Below, piece after piece: positions 18,431 to 26,424 of a stretch of DNA of 62,722 nt (the stretch's first letter is position 1; the number at the start of each line of letters is the position of its first letter). The translations under genes and the position numbers were made by a program. Source of the stretch: Desulfobacterales bacterium (lineage in GTDB: Bacteria > Desulfobacterota > Desulfobacteria > Desulfobacterales > JALSRD01); assembly GCA_026984935.1 (NCBI GenBank), contig JALSRD010000038.1:1-62722 (forward strand). The letters run 5' to 3'. The notes beneath the pieces are model-generated. The model saw only the letters and a list, made by a program, of their open reading frames with translations, was not told where the DNA came from and searched no databases.

Positions 18431-19586
18431 CGGAATGTTCGGGGGGCTGCTGCAGCCACGGCGGCAGTGGCCGGCGGCATAGCTCATAAAAGAGCCGTTC
18501 GTAGGCATCGGTGACCCGGTCCCAGCGGAATACCTGCCGCGCCCGCTGCCGCGCCGCGGCGCGGTATTTTGCCAGCATTTCAGGTCGCTTCAGAAGGTCC
18601 CTTAACAGTGCGTTCAGGCTCTTCGCGCCCTCACGCCCGCGATAGGACAGGCCGGCGGCTGCGACGGTTTCCAGATTTTCAGGCGTGTCGTTCACGATCA
18701 CGCAGTTCCCCAGCGCCATGGCCTCGATTAAGGCCGGATGGGTTCCGCCGACACCGGAGGTTTCCACGAAAGCAGCGGCATGCGATCCCAGTTCGCGATA
18801 GCCCCGGCCGAACACATAGCCCGTAAAGATAATGCGTTCGTCGCCTTGGGCCATGGATTTGAGCTTGTGGATGTAGTCCGCCGCATAGGGCGCATCGCCG
18901 ACGATGACGCATTTCATGGACGTATCCAGACGCCGGAAAGCCGCGACCAGGTGATGTGCACAGTTTTCGGGTACCAGCCGGCCCACGAACAGGACATAGC
19001 AGCGCGGTTTCAGGCCGTGGGCGGCGAGGACGCGGCCGGGCGGCTCGGATGTCACTTCGGAGCCGTACGGGATATAGGGCGGCCGGTGACCAAAGCGTTC
19101 TTGGTAGTAGCGCTGCACCGCCAGCGAGTCCGTCAGAAAGGCGTTGGGCAGCCAGGCGGCCAGACGTTCCGCCAAGCGGATATAAGCCTTGGCGGCCGGC
19201 GGCCATTTTTCGCGTTTCCAGTCCAATCCGTCCACATTTAAAACCGTGCGCGTGCCGCAAAGGCGCGGGATCCAGGTCACCGGACTGTTGCCGGCGATGA
19301 AGTAGAGCCCGACATCGAATTTTTCGGCCAGTGCATGCAGCGAAGAGACGAGGGCGTGCACAATGGTGTCGCCGTACTTGCTGGTGACGGTGGGCAATTT
19401 CAGCAGGCGCATCCCCTTGTAGTACGGTTCATCAAAATGGATGTGATGCCGGCGGCAGTATACGCTGACCTCATGCCCGCGTTGCACCAGGCGCTGACCC
19501 AGCTGTTCGACGCAGGTTTCGAAGCCGCTGTAGCTGGCCGGGATACCGCGGGTACCCAGCATGGCGATTTTCAGGTGGTCCCGCAA
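18420..19586 (-). CDS. GT4 glycosyltransferase, DUF1972 type
   Basis: A 388-residue enzyme whose N-terminus, KIAMLGTRGIPASYSGFETCVEQLG, is the DUF1972 signature seen in rhamnosyl- and other GT4 enzymes next to WbaP-type initiators. The C-terminal half has HSLKSM-like turns and the donor-side segment TSGVGGTHPALIEAMALGN. The start is a TTG at 19586 supported by GGGGAG at 19596-19601, 9 bases upstream. It overlaps the preceding GT2 by 16 bases and the initiator gene downstream by 11. It probably adds the second sugar of the repeat onto the initiating sugar, as in many exopolysaccharide loci (inference). Confidence 0.88.
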   Translation of the reverse strand: MRDHLKIAMLGTRGIPASYSGFETCVEQLGQRLVQRGHEVSVYCRRHHIHFDEPYYKGMRLLKLPTVTSKYGDTIVHALVSSLHALAEKFDVGLYFIAGNSPVTWIPRLCGTRTVLNVDGLDWKREKWPPAAKAYIRLAERLAAWLPNAFLTDSLAVQRYYQERFGHRPPYIPYGSEVTSEPPGRVLAAHGLKPRCYVLFVGRLVPENCAHHLVAAFRRLDTSMKCVIVGDAPYAADYIHKLKSMAQGDERIIFTGYVFGRGYRELGSHAAAFVETSGVGGTHPALIEAMALGNCVIVNDTPENLETVAAAGLSYRGREGAKSLNALLRDLLKRPEMLAKYRAAARQRARQVFRWDRVTDAYERLFYELCRRPLPPWLQQPPEHSDAS

Positions 19587-20605
19587 CGCGTGGCGCTCCC
19601 CTTCTTACAATAGGCAAAGGCGGTTTCGCGGCTCCCAAACCAGGATCCCATGTAGCGATCATCCACGCATCGGCGTTTCATGATCACCCGTCTTTTGGCC
19701 AGTGTGGCCGGCAGCAGTCGTAGCACTTCCCCCAGGGCGGGCAGTGAACGGTGCTCGGCCAGCAGAACGTAACCGACCACCAGCGCATCACGCCATAAGC
19801 TGGGCAGGGCAAAGCGCAGCAGGTTTGCGGTGGTCTGATTTTTAATGCGCATCAGAAAACGGTTTTTCACCGAATGCCTGTTGATCAGCGCCGGGATGCG
19901 ATGTCTTTTGTGCTCCGGCCGCAGCCCGCGGAGGTGATAACCCACTGCCAGTGGGGTATACAGGGCACGCCAGCCCAGCAGTTGTGCACGCCAGGCCAAA
20001 TCGGCATCCTCACGGTAGATCACGAAGGCCTCGTCGAAATACTCCCCTTCCACCCGGATATCCTCCAGCATGCTGCGCCGGTAAAGCGGTGCTGCGCCGG
20101 ACGGCCCGAAAATGTATGCCAGTCGGTCGTACTGCCCCCGGTCGATGGCGCCGGCACCGCGGTCGAAGTGCCGCATCTGGCGTGAAAACCACATCCCGGC
20201 GGAATCGATGCGCGGCGGCTGCAGGGGCTTCAGATTCCGGTCCATGCGCAGCAGCTTGCCAGAAACCATGCCCACCCGCGGGTCCAGTTCGGCGGCTTTG
20301 ACCATCTCTTCGATATACGTGGGCGCCAGGATCATGTCTGCGTTGAGCAGCAGTACATATTGCCCCCCCGCCCGGTCAATGCCCAGATTGTGGGCCCTGC
20401 AGTAATACAGGTTTTGTGAAAAAGCCAGCACTTTCGCATCGGGGTAGTTGTGCCGTACAAACTCGACCGATCCGTCCCCGGAAGCATTGTCCATGAAAAT
20501 CAACTCAAATCCGGACCAGGTCTGGCGTTGAAGGGCCTGCATGCAGGCATCCAGGCACCACCTGGACCGATAATTGAGCACCAGCACACTGACTTGGGGT
20601 GTCAT
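19571..20605 (-). CDS. GT2 glycosyltransferase, WbbL-like
   Basis: A 344-residue GT-A enzyme. It starts VSVLVLNYRSRWCLDACMQAL, has the nucleotide site FMDNASGDGS and the metal site LLLNADMILAP, where the usual DxD is NAD. The C-terminal half has the family pattern IYREDADLAWRAQLLGWR with catalytic Glu/Asp. This is the WbbL/rhamnosyltransferase branch. There are no membrane helices, so it acts at the cytoplasmic face. It is followed 19 bases upstream by a close relative at 20625-21680, so the pair may add neighbouring residues. Donor sugar unknown; dTDP-rhamnose is common in the branch but no rml genes are in the window. Confidence 0.9.
   Translation of the reverse strand: MTPQVSVLVLNYRSRWCLDACMQALQRQTWSGFELIFMDNASGDGSVEFVRHNYPDAKVLAFSQNLYYCRAHNLGIDRAGGQYVLLLNADMILAPTYIEEMVKAAELDPRVGMVSGKLLRMDRNLKPLQPPRIDSAGMWFSRQMRHFDRGAGAIDRGQYDRLAYIFGPSGAAPLYRRSMLEDIRVEGEYFDEAFVIYREDADLAWRAQLLGWRALYTPLAVGYHLRGLRPEHKRHRIPALINRHSVKNRFLMRIKNQTTANLLRFALPSLWRDALVVGYVLLAEHRSLPALGEVLRLLPATLAKRRVIMKRRCVDDRYMGSWFGSRETAFAYCKKGSATRCGTT
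19596..19601 (-). promoter_or_regulatory. ribosome binding site supporting a TTG start
   Basis: GGGGAG on the minus strand lies 9 bases before the TTG at 19586. It is the reason for accepting TTG as the start of the DUF1972-type glycosyltransferase. Confidence 0.6.
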
Positions 20606-20624
20606 GACCGCAATCCCGGATTTC

Positions 20625-21680
20625 TCATGCGCCCGTGGTGTATCCGGATCTGTCCAGCTGCCGTACGATCGGCAGCCGGGCGCGTCGCAGAAGCCCCCGG
20701 CGCGTTAAAATCGCATTGATGTCCCTCAAACTGGCGCGGCGTGCCGGCTGGATGCGCGCACGCTTGCGGCGCATGGCAGGAAACCCCGCCAAGGCATCGC
20801 GGTATGCAGCGAAAATCAGTTTTCCCCTGCCTTTTACGGGATGGTAGACCACAGATGCCAGATTGTAGAACAAAATCTGGGCAAGATACCGGCGCATCAG
20901 CGCCGCGGGCATGTTCTTGATCAGCACCCAGAGCTGGTTGCGGCGCATGAGATAAAACCAGGTCGGTGATTTGCCGATGGTGGCGCCGCCTTTATGGTAA
21001 ACCACCGCTTGAGGCACGAAACGGCAGGCATAGCCGCGCAGTTGTGCCCGGAAGCTCAGGTCCACGTCTTCACCGTTGGCGAAAAAATCGCTGTCCAGCA
21101 ACCCCACATCATCGAGCATGGCCCGGCGGTACATGGCTGCGCCGGCACAGGCGCCGAAGATACTGCACGGCCGCTGGAAACGCGCATCGTCGTTTTGGCG
21201 CCAGCCGCGCTTGATGGCAAATCCGGCGACGTGGAACTGGTCCCCGGCACTGTCGATGATGCGTCGGTTATGGAAATTTAGCATCTTGGAGGCGAACATG
21301 CCGGCTTCGGGGTGCGCGGCGGCAGCCTCGACAAGCTGCGTCAGCCAATTCGGTGAAGCCTCGGTATCGTTGTTTAACAGCGCCACCAGGCGTCCCCCGG
21401 CGGCGCGTATGCCGATATTGTTCCCGGCGCAAAATCCCAGGTTGGCCTGGTTTTCGATGACCCGCACCTCGGGAAAGTGCTGCCGGACATATGCCGGCGA
21501 GCCATCGGTGGAACCGTTGTCCACCAGGATAACCTCTGCGCCTGAAAAGCGCTGACGGCGCAATGACCGCAGGCAGACGTCCAGGTGCGCCTGTCCGTTC
21601 CAGTTGAGCACCACTACACTGACCGTTACCGGCCGGTCCGGCGTCGGTATACGCGGCGATCTATGGCTTCGGATTTTCAA
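20625..21680 (-). CDS. GT2 glycosyltransferase, WbbL-like
   Basis: A GT2 enzyme of about 351 residues. It shows VSVVVLNWNGQAHLDVCLRSL, ILVDNGSTDGS, ALLNNDTEAS and a later FFANGEDVDLSFRAQLRGY. It is a paralogue of the next gene downstream. The frame has no ATG near the start. TTG 21680 is chosen because GGGA lies about 6 bases upstream and the overlap with the preceding gene is then only 20 bases; TTG 21722 would overlap by 62. It likely transfers a deoxyhexose or hexose in the cytoplasm. Confidence 0.88.
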   Translation of the reverse strand: MKIRSHRSPRIPTPDRPVTVSVVVLNWNGQAHLDVCLRSLRRQRFSGAEVILVDNGSTDGSPAYVRQHFPEVRVIENQANLGFCAGNNIGIRAAGGRLVALLNNDTEASPNWLTQLVEAAAAHPEAGMFASKMLNFHNRRIIDSAGDQFHVAGFAIKRGWRQNDDARFQRPCSIFGACAGAAMYRRAMLDDVGLLDSDFFANGEDVDLSFRAQLRGYACRFVPQAVVYHKGGATIGKSPTWFYLMRRNQLWVLIKNMPAALMRRYLAQILFYNLASVVYHPVKGRGKLIFAAYRDALAGFPAMRRKRARIQPARRASLRDINAILTRRGLLRRARLPIVRQLDRSGYTTGA

Positions 21681-22599
21681 TGATTTCCCGGATGGTATAG
21701 GCCGTGTCGTTGGTCTTTTCAAAGTAGATTTTGAGCATGACGTCGGCCAGCAGGCCCGAGATAAACAGCTGGATTCCGGTCAGCACCAGAAAGGCTGCCA
21801 ACAGCGGAAAAGCCGAATTGGACATGTCCTCACCGGTCAAAAAGAGCACCAGCGTATACAGGCAGGTCACAAGACCCAGCAGCAGGCAAACCAGGCCGCC
21901 GCCGCCCAAAAGGTGCAGCGGCCGCACGGCGTACTTATTCCAGAACCATACCGACAGGATGTCCACGAAACCCTTGATAGTCCGCCGCCAGTCGTACTTG
22001 GTTTTTCCGGCAACCCGCGGGCGATGGTTGACGGGCAACTCTCCGATGCGAAACCCCTTGATTTTCAGAAGCGCCGGAATGAAGCGATGCATCTCGCCAT
22101 ACAGACGCACATGTTCGAAACAGCTGCGCCTGAAGACTTTGAGCGTACAGCCGCTGTCGTGAATGCCGTCTTTGAGCAGCACCCTGCGCAGAAAATTGGC
22201 GCCTCGGGAGACAAAGCGCTTGCCGGTATTGTCGCGGCGTTTGACCCGCCATCCGGCGACCACGTCAAGATCGTTGGCCTCAAGGTGCTGCAGCAGCCGC
22301 GGGATGTCGTGGGGGTCGTTCTGGCGGTCCCCGTCCATGGTGACGATGAAATCGTGACTGGCAGCTCTGATGCCGGCGTCCATGGCGGCGGTCTGGCCGA
22401 AATTTTTCTGAAAGCGGATGAGCTTTACGGGCTTCAGGCCGGCCGCGATTTGTGCGGTGCCGTCGGTGGAGCCGTCATCGATGATGATGATTTCGAAACG
22501 GTAACCCTCGGCTTCGCAGACCGCGACAATTTCCTGGTGGACTTCGGCAATATTCTCCGTTTCATTCATGACCGGGATAACGATGGATAGACTTGTCAT
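21661..22599 (-). CDS. polyprenyl-phosphate glycosyltransferase (GtrB/ArnC-like GT2)
   Basis: A 312-residue GT2 enzyme of the DPM1/GtrB group. It has SIVIPVMNETENIAEVH, IIIDDGSTDGT, the metal site TMDGDRQNDP and two C-terminal membrane helices (about 228-255 and 265-295). Such enzymes attach a sugar from NDP-sugar to undecaprenyl phosphate to make a donor for GT-C enzymes on the periplasmic side. The GT-C-like gene at 22795-24696 lies next upstream and is a natural partner. A 195-base gap separates the two. I saw no convincing promoter in the gap. Confidence 0.9.
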   Translation of the reverse strand: MTSLSIVIPVMNETENIAEVHQEIVAVCEAEGYRFEIIIIDDGSTDGTAQIAAGLKPVKLIRFQKNFGQTAAMDAGIRAASHDFIVTMDGDRQNDPHDIPRLLQHLEANDLDVVAGWRVKRRDNTGKRFVSRGANFLRRVLLKDGIHDSGCTLKVFRRSCFEHVRLYGEMHRFIPALLKIKGFRIGELPVNHRPRVAGKTKYDWRRTIKGFVDILSVWFWNKYAVRPLHLLGGGGLVCLLLGLVTCLYTLVLFLTGEDMSNSAFPLLAAFLVLTGIQLFISGLLADVMLKIYFEKTNDTAYTIREIIENPKP

Positions 22600-22794
22600 A
22601 TTTGGATCTACCGTTTTGTTTTCACTGTGCGATGGGAAGCATCGGGGCGTTGCCCAGCGTTTATTGGTTGCTTGGGTTCATCGCGTTTGTTGGGTCCAGC
22701 TCATTCCCGTATCCCTTCAATCCGACCAATCTTCTGCTGTTCCCTGCCGCGCCCCAGACCGCCGGCCGCCATCTGCCTACATGCTTTTATGGAT

Positions 22795-24696
22795 TTATCC
22801 AATTTTGGGTATTCTGCCCAGGCCGTAGCAGAGAAACGAATACGTGCTCAGAAGAAACATGCCGGCCACCAGCAGGTTCAACAGGCCGCGTTGGATGCGG
22901 GGCTCTGTTTGCACCAGCAGGAACGCCGCCATGGCAAAGATCGGCAGAAAATAGCGCCCCTGATTCTGGAGATCGACGTTCCACGAATTCCAGAACGCTG
23001 CGGCCAGCAGCAGCAGGGCGCAGAGTACAGAATTTGCAAGGTGCAGTCTGGTCGCCAGGTCCGTCCGCCACAGAGCAGTGAAAACCAGCAGGGCACCGAA
23101 TGCAATGGCCAGGCCGCGGATCATGTCATAGTAGGCTTTCGATCCGTAAAGGGCCATGTAACCGTAGACCCCGAAGGTGCTCTGGAAGGAAACACGCCCC
23201 CAGCCGTAGCGGTCAAACATCTGTTTTACGGTGGTTCCCTTTCTACGCAGGTTGAGACCGAAATACTGGTCTTTGAGCGGAGTGTCCGGTTTGAATTTTG
23301 GGCGCGCCAGTTTGTTGCGGCAGGCGGTGAGCTTGGCCTGGCGGTTGAAACCATTGCGGTAAACATCCACACCGTAGCGCCCGCCAAGCAGAAACAAAGC
23401 CGCGGCGGCCAGCACGGCCGCACGTTTGAAAGCCTGCCCGGAAATCAAAAACCTGTTTTCATAAAGTTTTATAAGTAAATATAAACACGCATAAAGACTA
23501 AAAAAGTAAAAGTTCAACTTCAACAGTGGCAGCATGGCGAGCAGCAGTGCGCCGCCCGCCAATCCACGCAGGAAGAGACCTGGTGGCGGCTGGTTCTGGA
23601 AAAAGCGCTTCAGCAGGCTGTCCTCTTCGATTAGTTGACGACCGACGACGAAACAGATGAAAAAAGAAAAGGCGTCGGAGTTGAAGTAGCTGAATATGTA
23701 CCAGACCTGGGGGCTGACCAGCAGCGGCAGGTACAAAAGGCGCTGCCGGCCGGTCAGGCACATCCACAGCAAAAGGCCAAAGAGCAGAATATTGAACAGC
23801 CGCAGCCGGAGGTAGTCCGGCAGCGGCAGCGGCCGCAGCAGGGACGCAAATCGGCCGGCGAAAAAATAGGCAATTTCGAAGGAATTCAACCTTGAGACAC
23901 CGTGCACGCTGTAGCTGCGTTCGGTGCCCGGCTGGCAGATCGACGGCGGCAGCCAGTGGGCTTCGTAATAAGCGCCGGCCTGGACATGTACGTATTCGTC
24001 CGGATGCATGTTGAAGCGGCTGACAAATGCCATGGCCAGAATCAGCGCCAACACGAAAAACATCAGGCCGGGAATATAGTCGAAATGGCGTGGAACATGT
24101 GTGGCAAGTTCCATCAGCAGGCCCAGCAACACAGCGGCCAGCAGAATCTGGACTGCAGTTGCCGTCCAGCTGCGTGGCATCAGCAACGGTCGGACATGCA
24201 CCTCGATCTGGGGATCGGGGCCATCAAGGGCGATATCGATGCGCCCCGGTTGGAAAGCCAGATGTTTGACTTGCCGGAGCGGTTTTAAGGTTTTTTGAGC
24301 CGCTGCGGCGGTTAAATGCACGGCCTGAAAAGCTGCCTGCCGGATGTCAATTTGCAAAATGACCAAATGTGCCGGCCTGTCCAGCGGGTCGATACGCAGG
24401 CGGCTGATGTGCCTTAAATTCCCCACAAGGAGCGTATAGCGCGACTGCCGCGGTTGAATCCAGACCGCGGCGGAACGGGATTCACGGTAAGCCTGACCGG
24501 GACCGGCCCAGTAGATTTTGAACGTTCCCGGCGTATCGCTGTGCAAGGTGAGCGTCACCAGTGCCCGCTGGGTGAGCAGCCAGGCGGCGATCGCCAGACC
24601 GCAGAGGAAAAACAGGCAAAGCCGTTTTCTAAGCGTAAAAAAGCCCAATTTTGCTTTTGGCGGCTGTGTCACGGATATGGATGCGGGGTTTGGCAT
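22795..24696 (-). CDS. polytopic GT-C-like membrane protein with N-terminal beta domain
   Basis: A 633-residue protein. One membrane helix (about 27-46) is followed by an extracytoplasmic beta-rich region (about 47-175) containing LRIDPLDRPAHLVILQIDI. About 10 membrane helices follow. The loop after the next helices reads FNMHPDEYVHVQAGAYYEAHW, with an acidic pair (Asp-Glu) like the catalytic first-loop carboxylate of GT-C enzymes. It is probably a periplasmic glycosyltransferase using a polyprenyl-phosphate sugar, possibly the product of the GT2 encoded just downstream. There is no direct motif for substrate. The LRIDP segment recurs in two other polytopic proteins of this locus. Confidence 0.7.
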   Translation of the reverse strand: MPNPASISVTQPPKAKLGFFTLRKRLCLFFLCGLAIAAWLLTQRALVTLTLHSDTPGTFKIYWAGPGQAYRESRSAAVWIQPRQSRYTLLVGNLRHISRLRIDPLDRPAHLVILQIDIRQAAFQAVHLTAAAAQKTLKPLRQVKHLAFQPGRIDIALDGPDPQIEVHVRPLLMPRSWTATAVQILLAAVLLGLLMELATHVPRHFDYIPGLMFFVLALILAMAFVSRFNMHPDEYVHVQAGAYYEAHWLPPSICQPGTERSYSVHGVSRLNSFEIAYFFAGRFASLLRPLPLPDYLRLRLFNILLFGLLLWMCLTGRQRLLYLPLLVSPQVWYIFSYFNSDAFSFFICFVVGRQLIEEDSLLKRFFQNQPPPGLFLRGLAGGALLLAMLPLLKLNFYFFSLYACLYLLIKLYENRFLISGQAFKRAAVLAAAALFLLGGRYGVDVYRNGFNRQAKLTACRNKLARPKFKPDTPLKDQYFGLNLRRKGTTVKQMFDRYGWGRVSFQSTFGVYGYMALYGSKAYYDMIRGLAIAFGALLVFTALWRTDLATRLHLANSVLCALLLLAAAFWNSWNVDLQNQGRYFLPIFAMAAFLLVQTEPRIQRGLLNLLVAGMFLLSTYSFLCYGLGRIPKIG

Positions 24697-24738
24697 GCGG
24701 TCTGGTTGTTTGGGGGCGCTCGGTTCGGTCGGCAGCCG

Positions 24739-25713
24739 CTATTCGAAAGCGCGCGGCACGTTACCTTTAAAGATATACAGGCTCGGGTCGGTGCTGTGGC
24801 CGTCGGCGGTCAGCTGAATGCCGTTGCGGGGCTTTTTTACAGGCGGCCCGATTTCCCAGCAAAAGATGTTGCCGGACAAGACATATAACACGTATCTCGC
24901 ATCATTGGAAATACTTGCGCGTTCGCAGCGGCCGCGGCCGATCAGGTAGCGTGAAGCGGACAGCTTGCCGGATTTGGCGTCAAATTCGGCGATGTAAAGG
25001 GGCCGGGTCAGGCTGCGACGGTTGCGGCGCGTCATGACGATAAAACGGCCGTCCGGTGACCAGGCCGGCCCGCAGTCTCCGGAGCGCATCAACTTGTTGG
25101 TGATATAGCGCTTTTTCACCAGGTCGATAATCATGCTGCGATGCCCGGCATCCCCGGTAAAGGTCAACAGGTACCGGCCGCCAAAGCGCAGGTGGGCGCC
25201 TTGGGAGAGGTGGTATCCCCTATAGGGTGGGCGGCGTTCATCGTGCAGCAGGCGGGTTTTTCCCGAGGCCAGGTCGTAGATCAGCACCTGCCGGAGGTCC
25301 TTACGGTTGATGGCCACGACCCCCTTCCCGTCTTCGGTCCAAAAAGCGCCGGTGGCGTATTCGCTGAACACATCCGTCATTATTTTTCTGGGAGCCGACA
25401 GGTCGTTTTGCATCAGCCACACGCTATGGCCGCGGGTGAACACGAAACGCCGACCGTCGGGGGACCAGCGCGGATTTCCCCCCTTGGTGATCGATCGGGG
25501 CTCCCAGTGCCCGAAACGTGCCGCCGTAACCATGCCCTGCCGCGACCACAGCAAGACTCCGCCCGGAATTTGGCGTGCCAGTTTTTGGCGGGCGGTCAGG
25601 CTTTCAGGCGTGGAAAAGGCGCCGGTGGCGTAAAAATATCCTACCCCCACCCCGGCCAGCGCCAGCAGGCCCAGCAGGAACAGCCCGGACAGGATTTTCC
25701 CGGTGGTTTTCAT
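24739..25713 (-). CDS. membrane-anchored WD40-like/TolB-type beta-propeller protein
   Basis: A 324-residue protein with an N-terminal membrane helix (about 8-30) acting as anchor or uncleaved signal. The rest is propeller blades of PD40 type: GGNPRWSPDGRRFVFTRG, TEDGKGVVAIN and CGPAWSPDGRFIVMTRRN. It lies in the periplasm or outward from the inner membrane. The start at ATG 25713 has AGGAG a few bases upstream. It is 15 bases from the small metal-hydrolase gene upstream and 42 from the GT-C gene downstream. It may serve as a scaffold or glycan sensor. No enzymatic motif is seen, so function is unknown. Confidence 0.75.
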   Translation of the reverse strand: MKTTGKILSGLFLLGLLALAGVGVGYFYATGAFSTPESLTARQKLARQIPGGVLLWSRQGMVTAARFGHWEPRSITKGGNPRWSPDGRRFVFTRGHSVWLMQNDLSAPRKIMTDVFSEYATGAFWTEDGKGVVAINRKDLRQVLIYDLASGKTRLLHDERRPPYRGYHLSQGAHLRFGGRYLLTFTGDAGHRSMIIDLVKKRYITNKLMRSGDCGPAWSPDGRFIVMTRRNRRSLTRPLYIAEFDAKSGKLSASRYLIGRGRCERASISNDARYVLYVLSGNIFCWEIGPPVKKPRNGIQLTADGHSTDPSLYIFKGNVPRAFE

Positions 25714-25728
25714 CAGGGCGGGGTGCTC

Positions 25729-26292
25729 CTAACGGTTGACCGCCGGGGTTTTGCGAAAGCACCACGCGGCGATCAAGGCAAAGGGGACGGTCAGTGCGAT
25801 TTCAAGCCCGATCACATACAGGTTGTGCAGCGAAAAAACATCGGCCAGGAACTGGGCCATGGTGGCGTGATCGAGCACCGAGTGTTTTACGGGCGGCAAG
25901 ATGGGGATCATGAAATAGTGCCCGGAAAAAGGCCACAGAATCGGGATGCCGAAGGGTGGCCGCCCGTCCATGGAAAGCAGGTCTAAAACGAGATGCGAAC
26001 CATACAGGGCCAGCATGTAGCCAAATTCGCGCAGCAGACGTCCACCGCTTTGCAGTTTGATCACGAACGCGGCGGCTCCCGCAAAAAGCAGGCCGGCCCC
26101 GATGCTGTGGCTGATGCCGTGGTGGTACAAGTTGGGCTGACCCATCATGGCACCCGGGATAAAGTCCAGGTCCGGCGCATTGGCGATAAAGGCGTACAGC
26201 CCGATGCGCTTCAGGTTGACCGGCTTGAGCGATCGCGAACGAAAAGAGGCGATCACCCAGCCGGCCAGGCTGTGTCCCACAGGTGATGGCAT
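25729..26292 (-). CDS. membrane-bound metal-dependent hydrolase, YdjM/DUF457 family
   Basis: A 187-residue protein with four or five membrane helices. The conserved metal-ligand pattern of the DUF457/YdjM family is visible: MPSPVGHSLAGW, ANAPDLDFIPG, YHHGISHS and SHLVLDLLS. These histidines and aspartates resemble a phospholipase C-type zinc site. The family is common but biochemically undefined; some members lie in cell-envelope loci. A role in hydrolysing a lipid-linked phosphate is a guess. It is preceded by a 132-base gap after asnB. Confidence 0.8.
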   Translation of the reverse strand: MPSPVGHSLAGWVIASFRSRSLKPVNLKRIGLYAFIANAPDLDFIPGAMMGQPNLYHHGISHSIGAGLLFAGAAAFVIKLQSGGRLLREFGYMLALYGSHLVLDLLSMDGRPPFGIPILWPFSGHYFMIPILPPVKHSVLDHATMAQFLADVFSLHNLYVIGLEIALTVPFALIAAWCFRKTPAVNR

Positions 26293-26424
26293 ATTGGTCT
26301 ATTCTCTGGGTTTGTTGGCAAGATCACCGGGATCTTTGCCGCCGGCGGCATCCTTTCTGCAAATCCCGCCGTATGTCACATTCACCTTCAAAGCAGCCTG
26401 TAACCCGGCTAAAACCCGCTGCCG

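Noticed and set aside
22600-22794. Promoter in the 195-base gap before the GtrB-like gene.
   Set aside because: Only loose matches to -35 and -10 elements with wrong spacing were found.
26318-26339. Imperfect inverted repeat in the 132-base gap after asnB as terminator.
   Set aside because: The arms are short with a bulge and no U-run follows on either strand.
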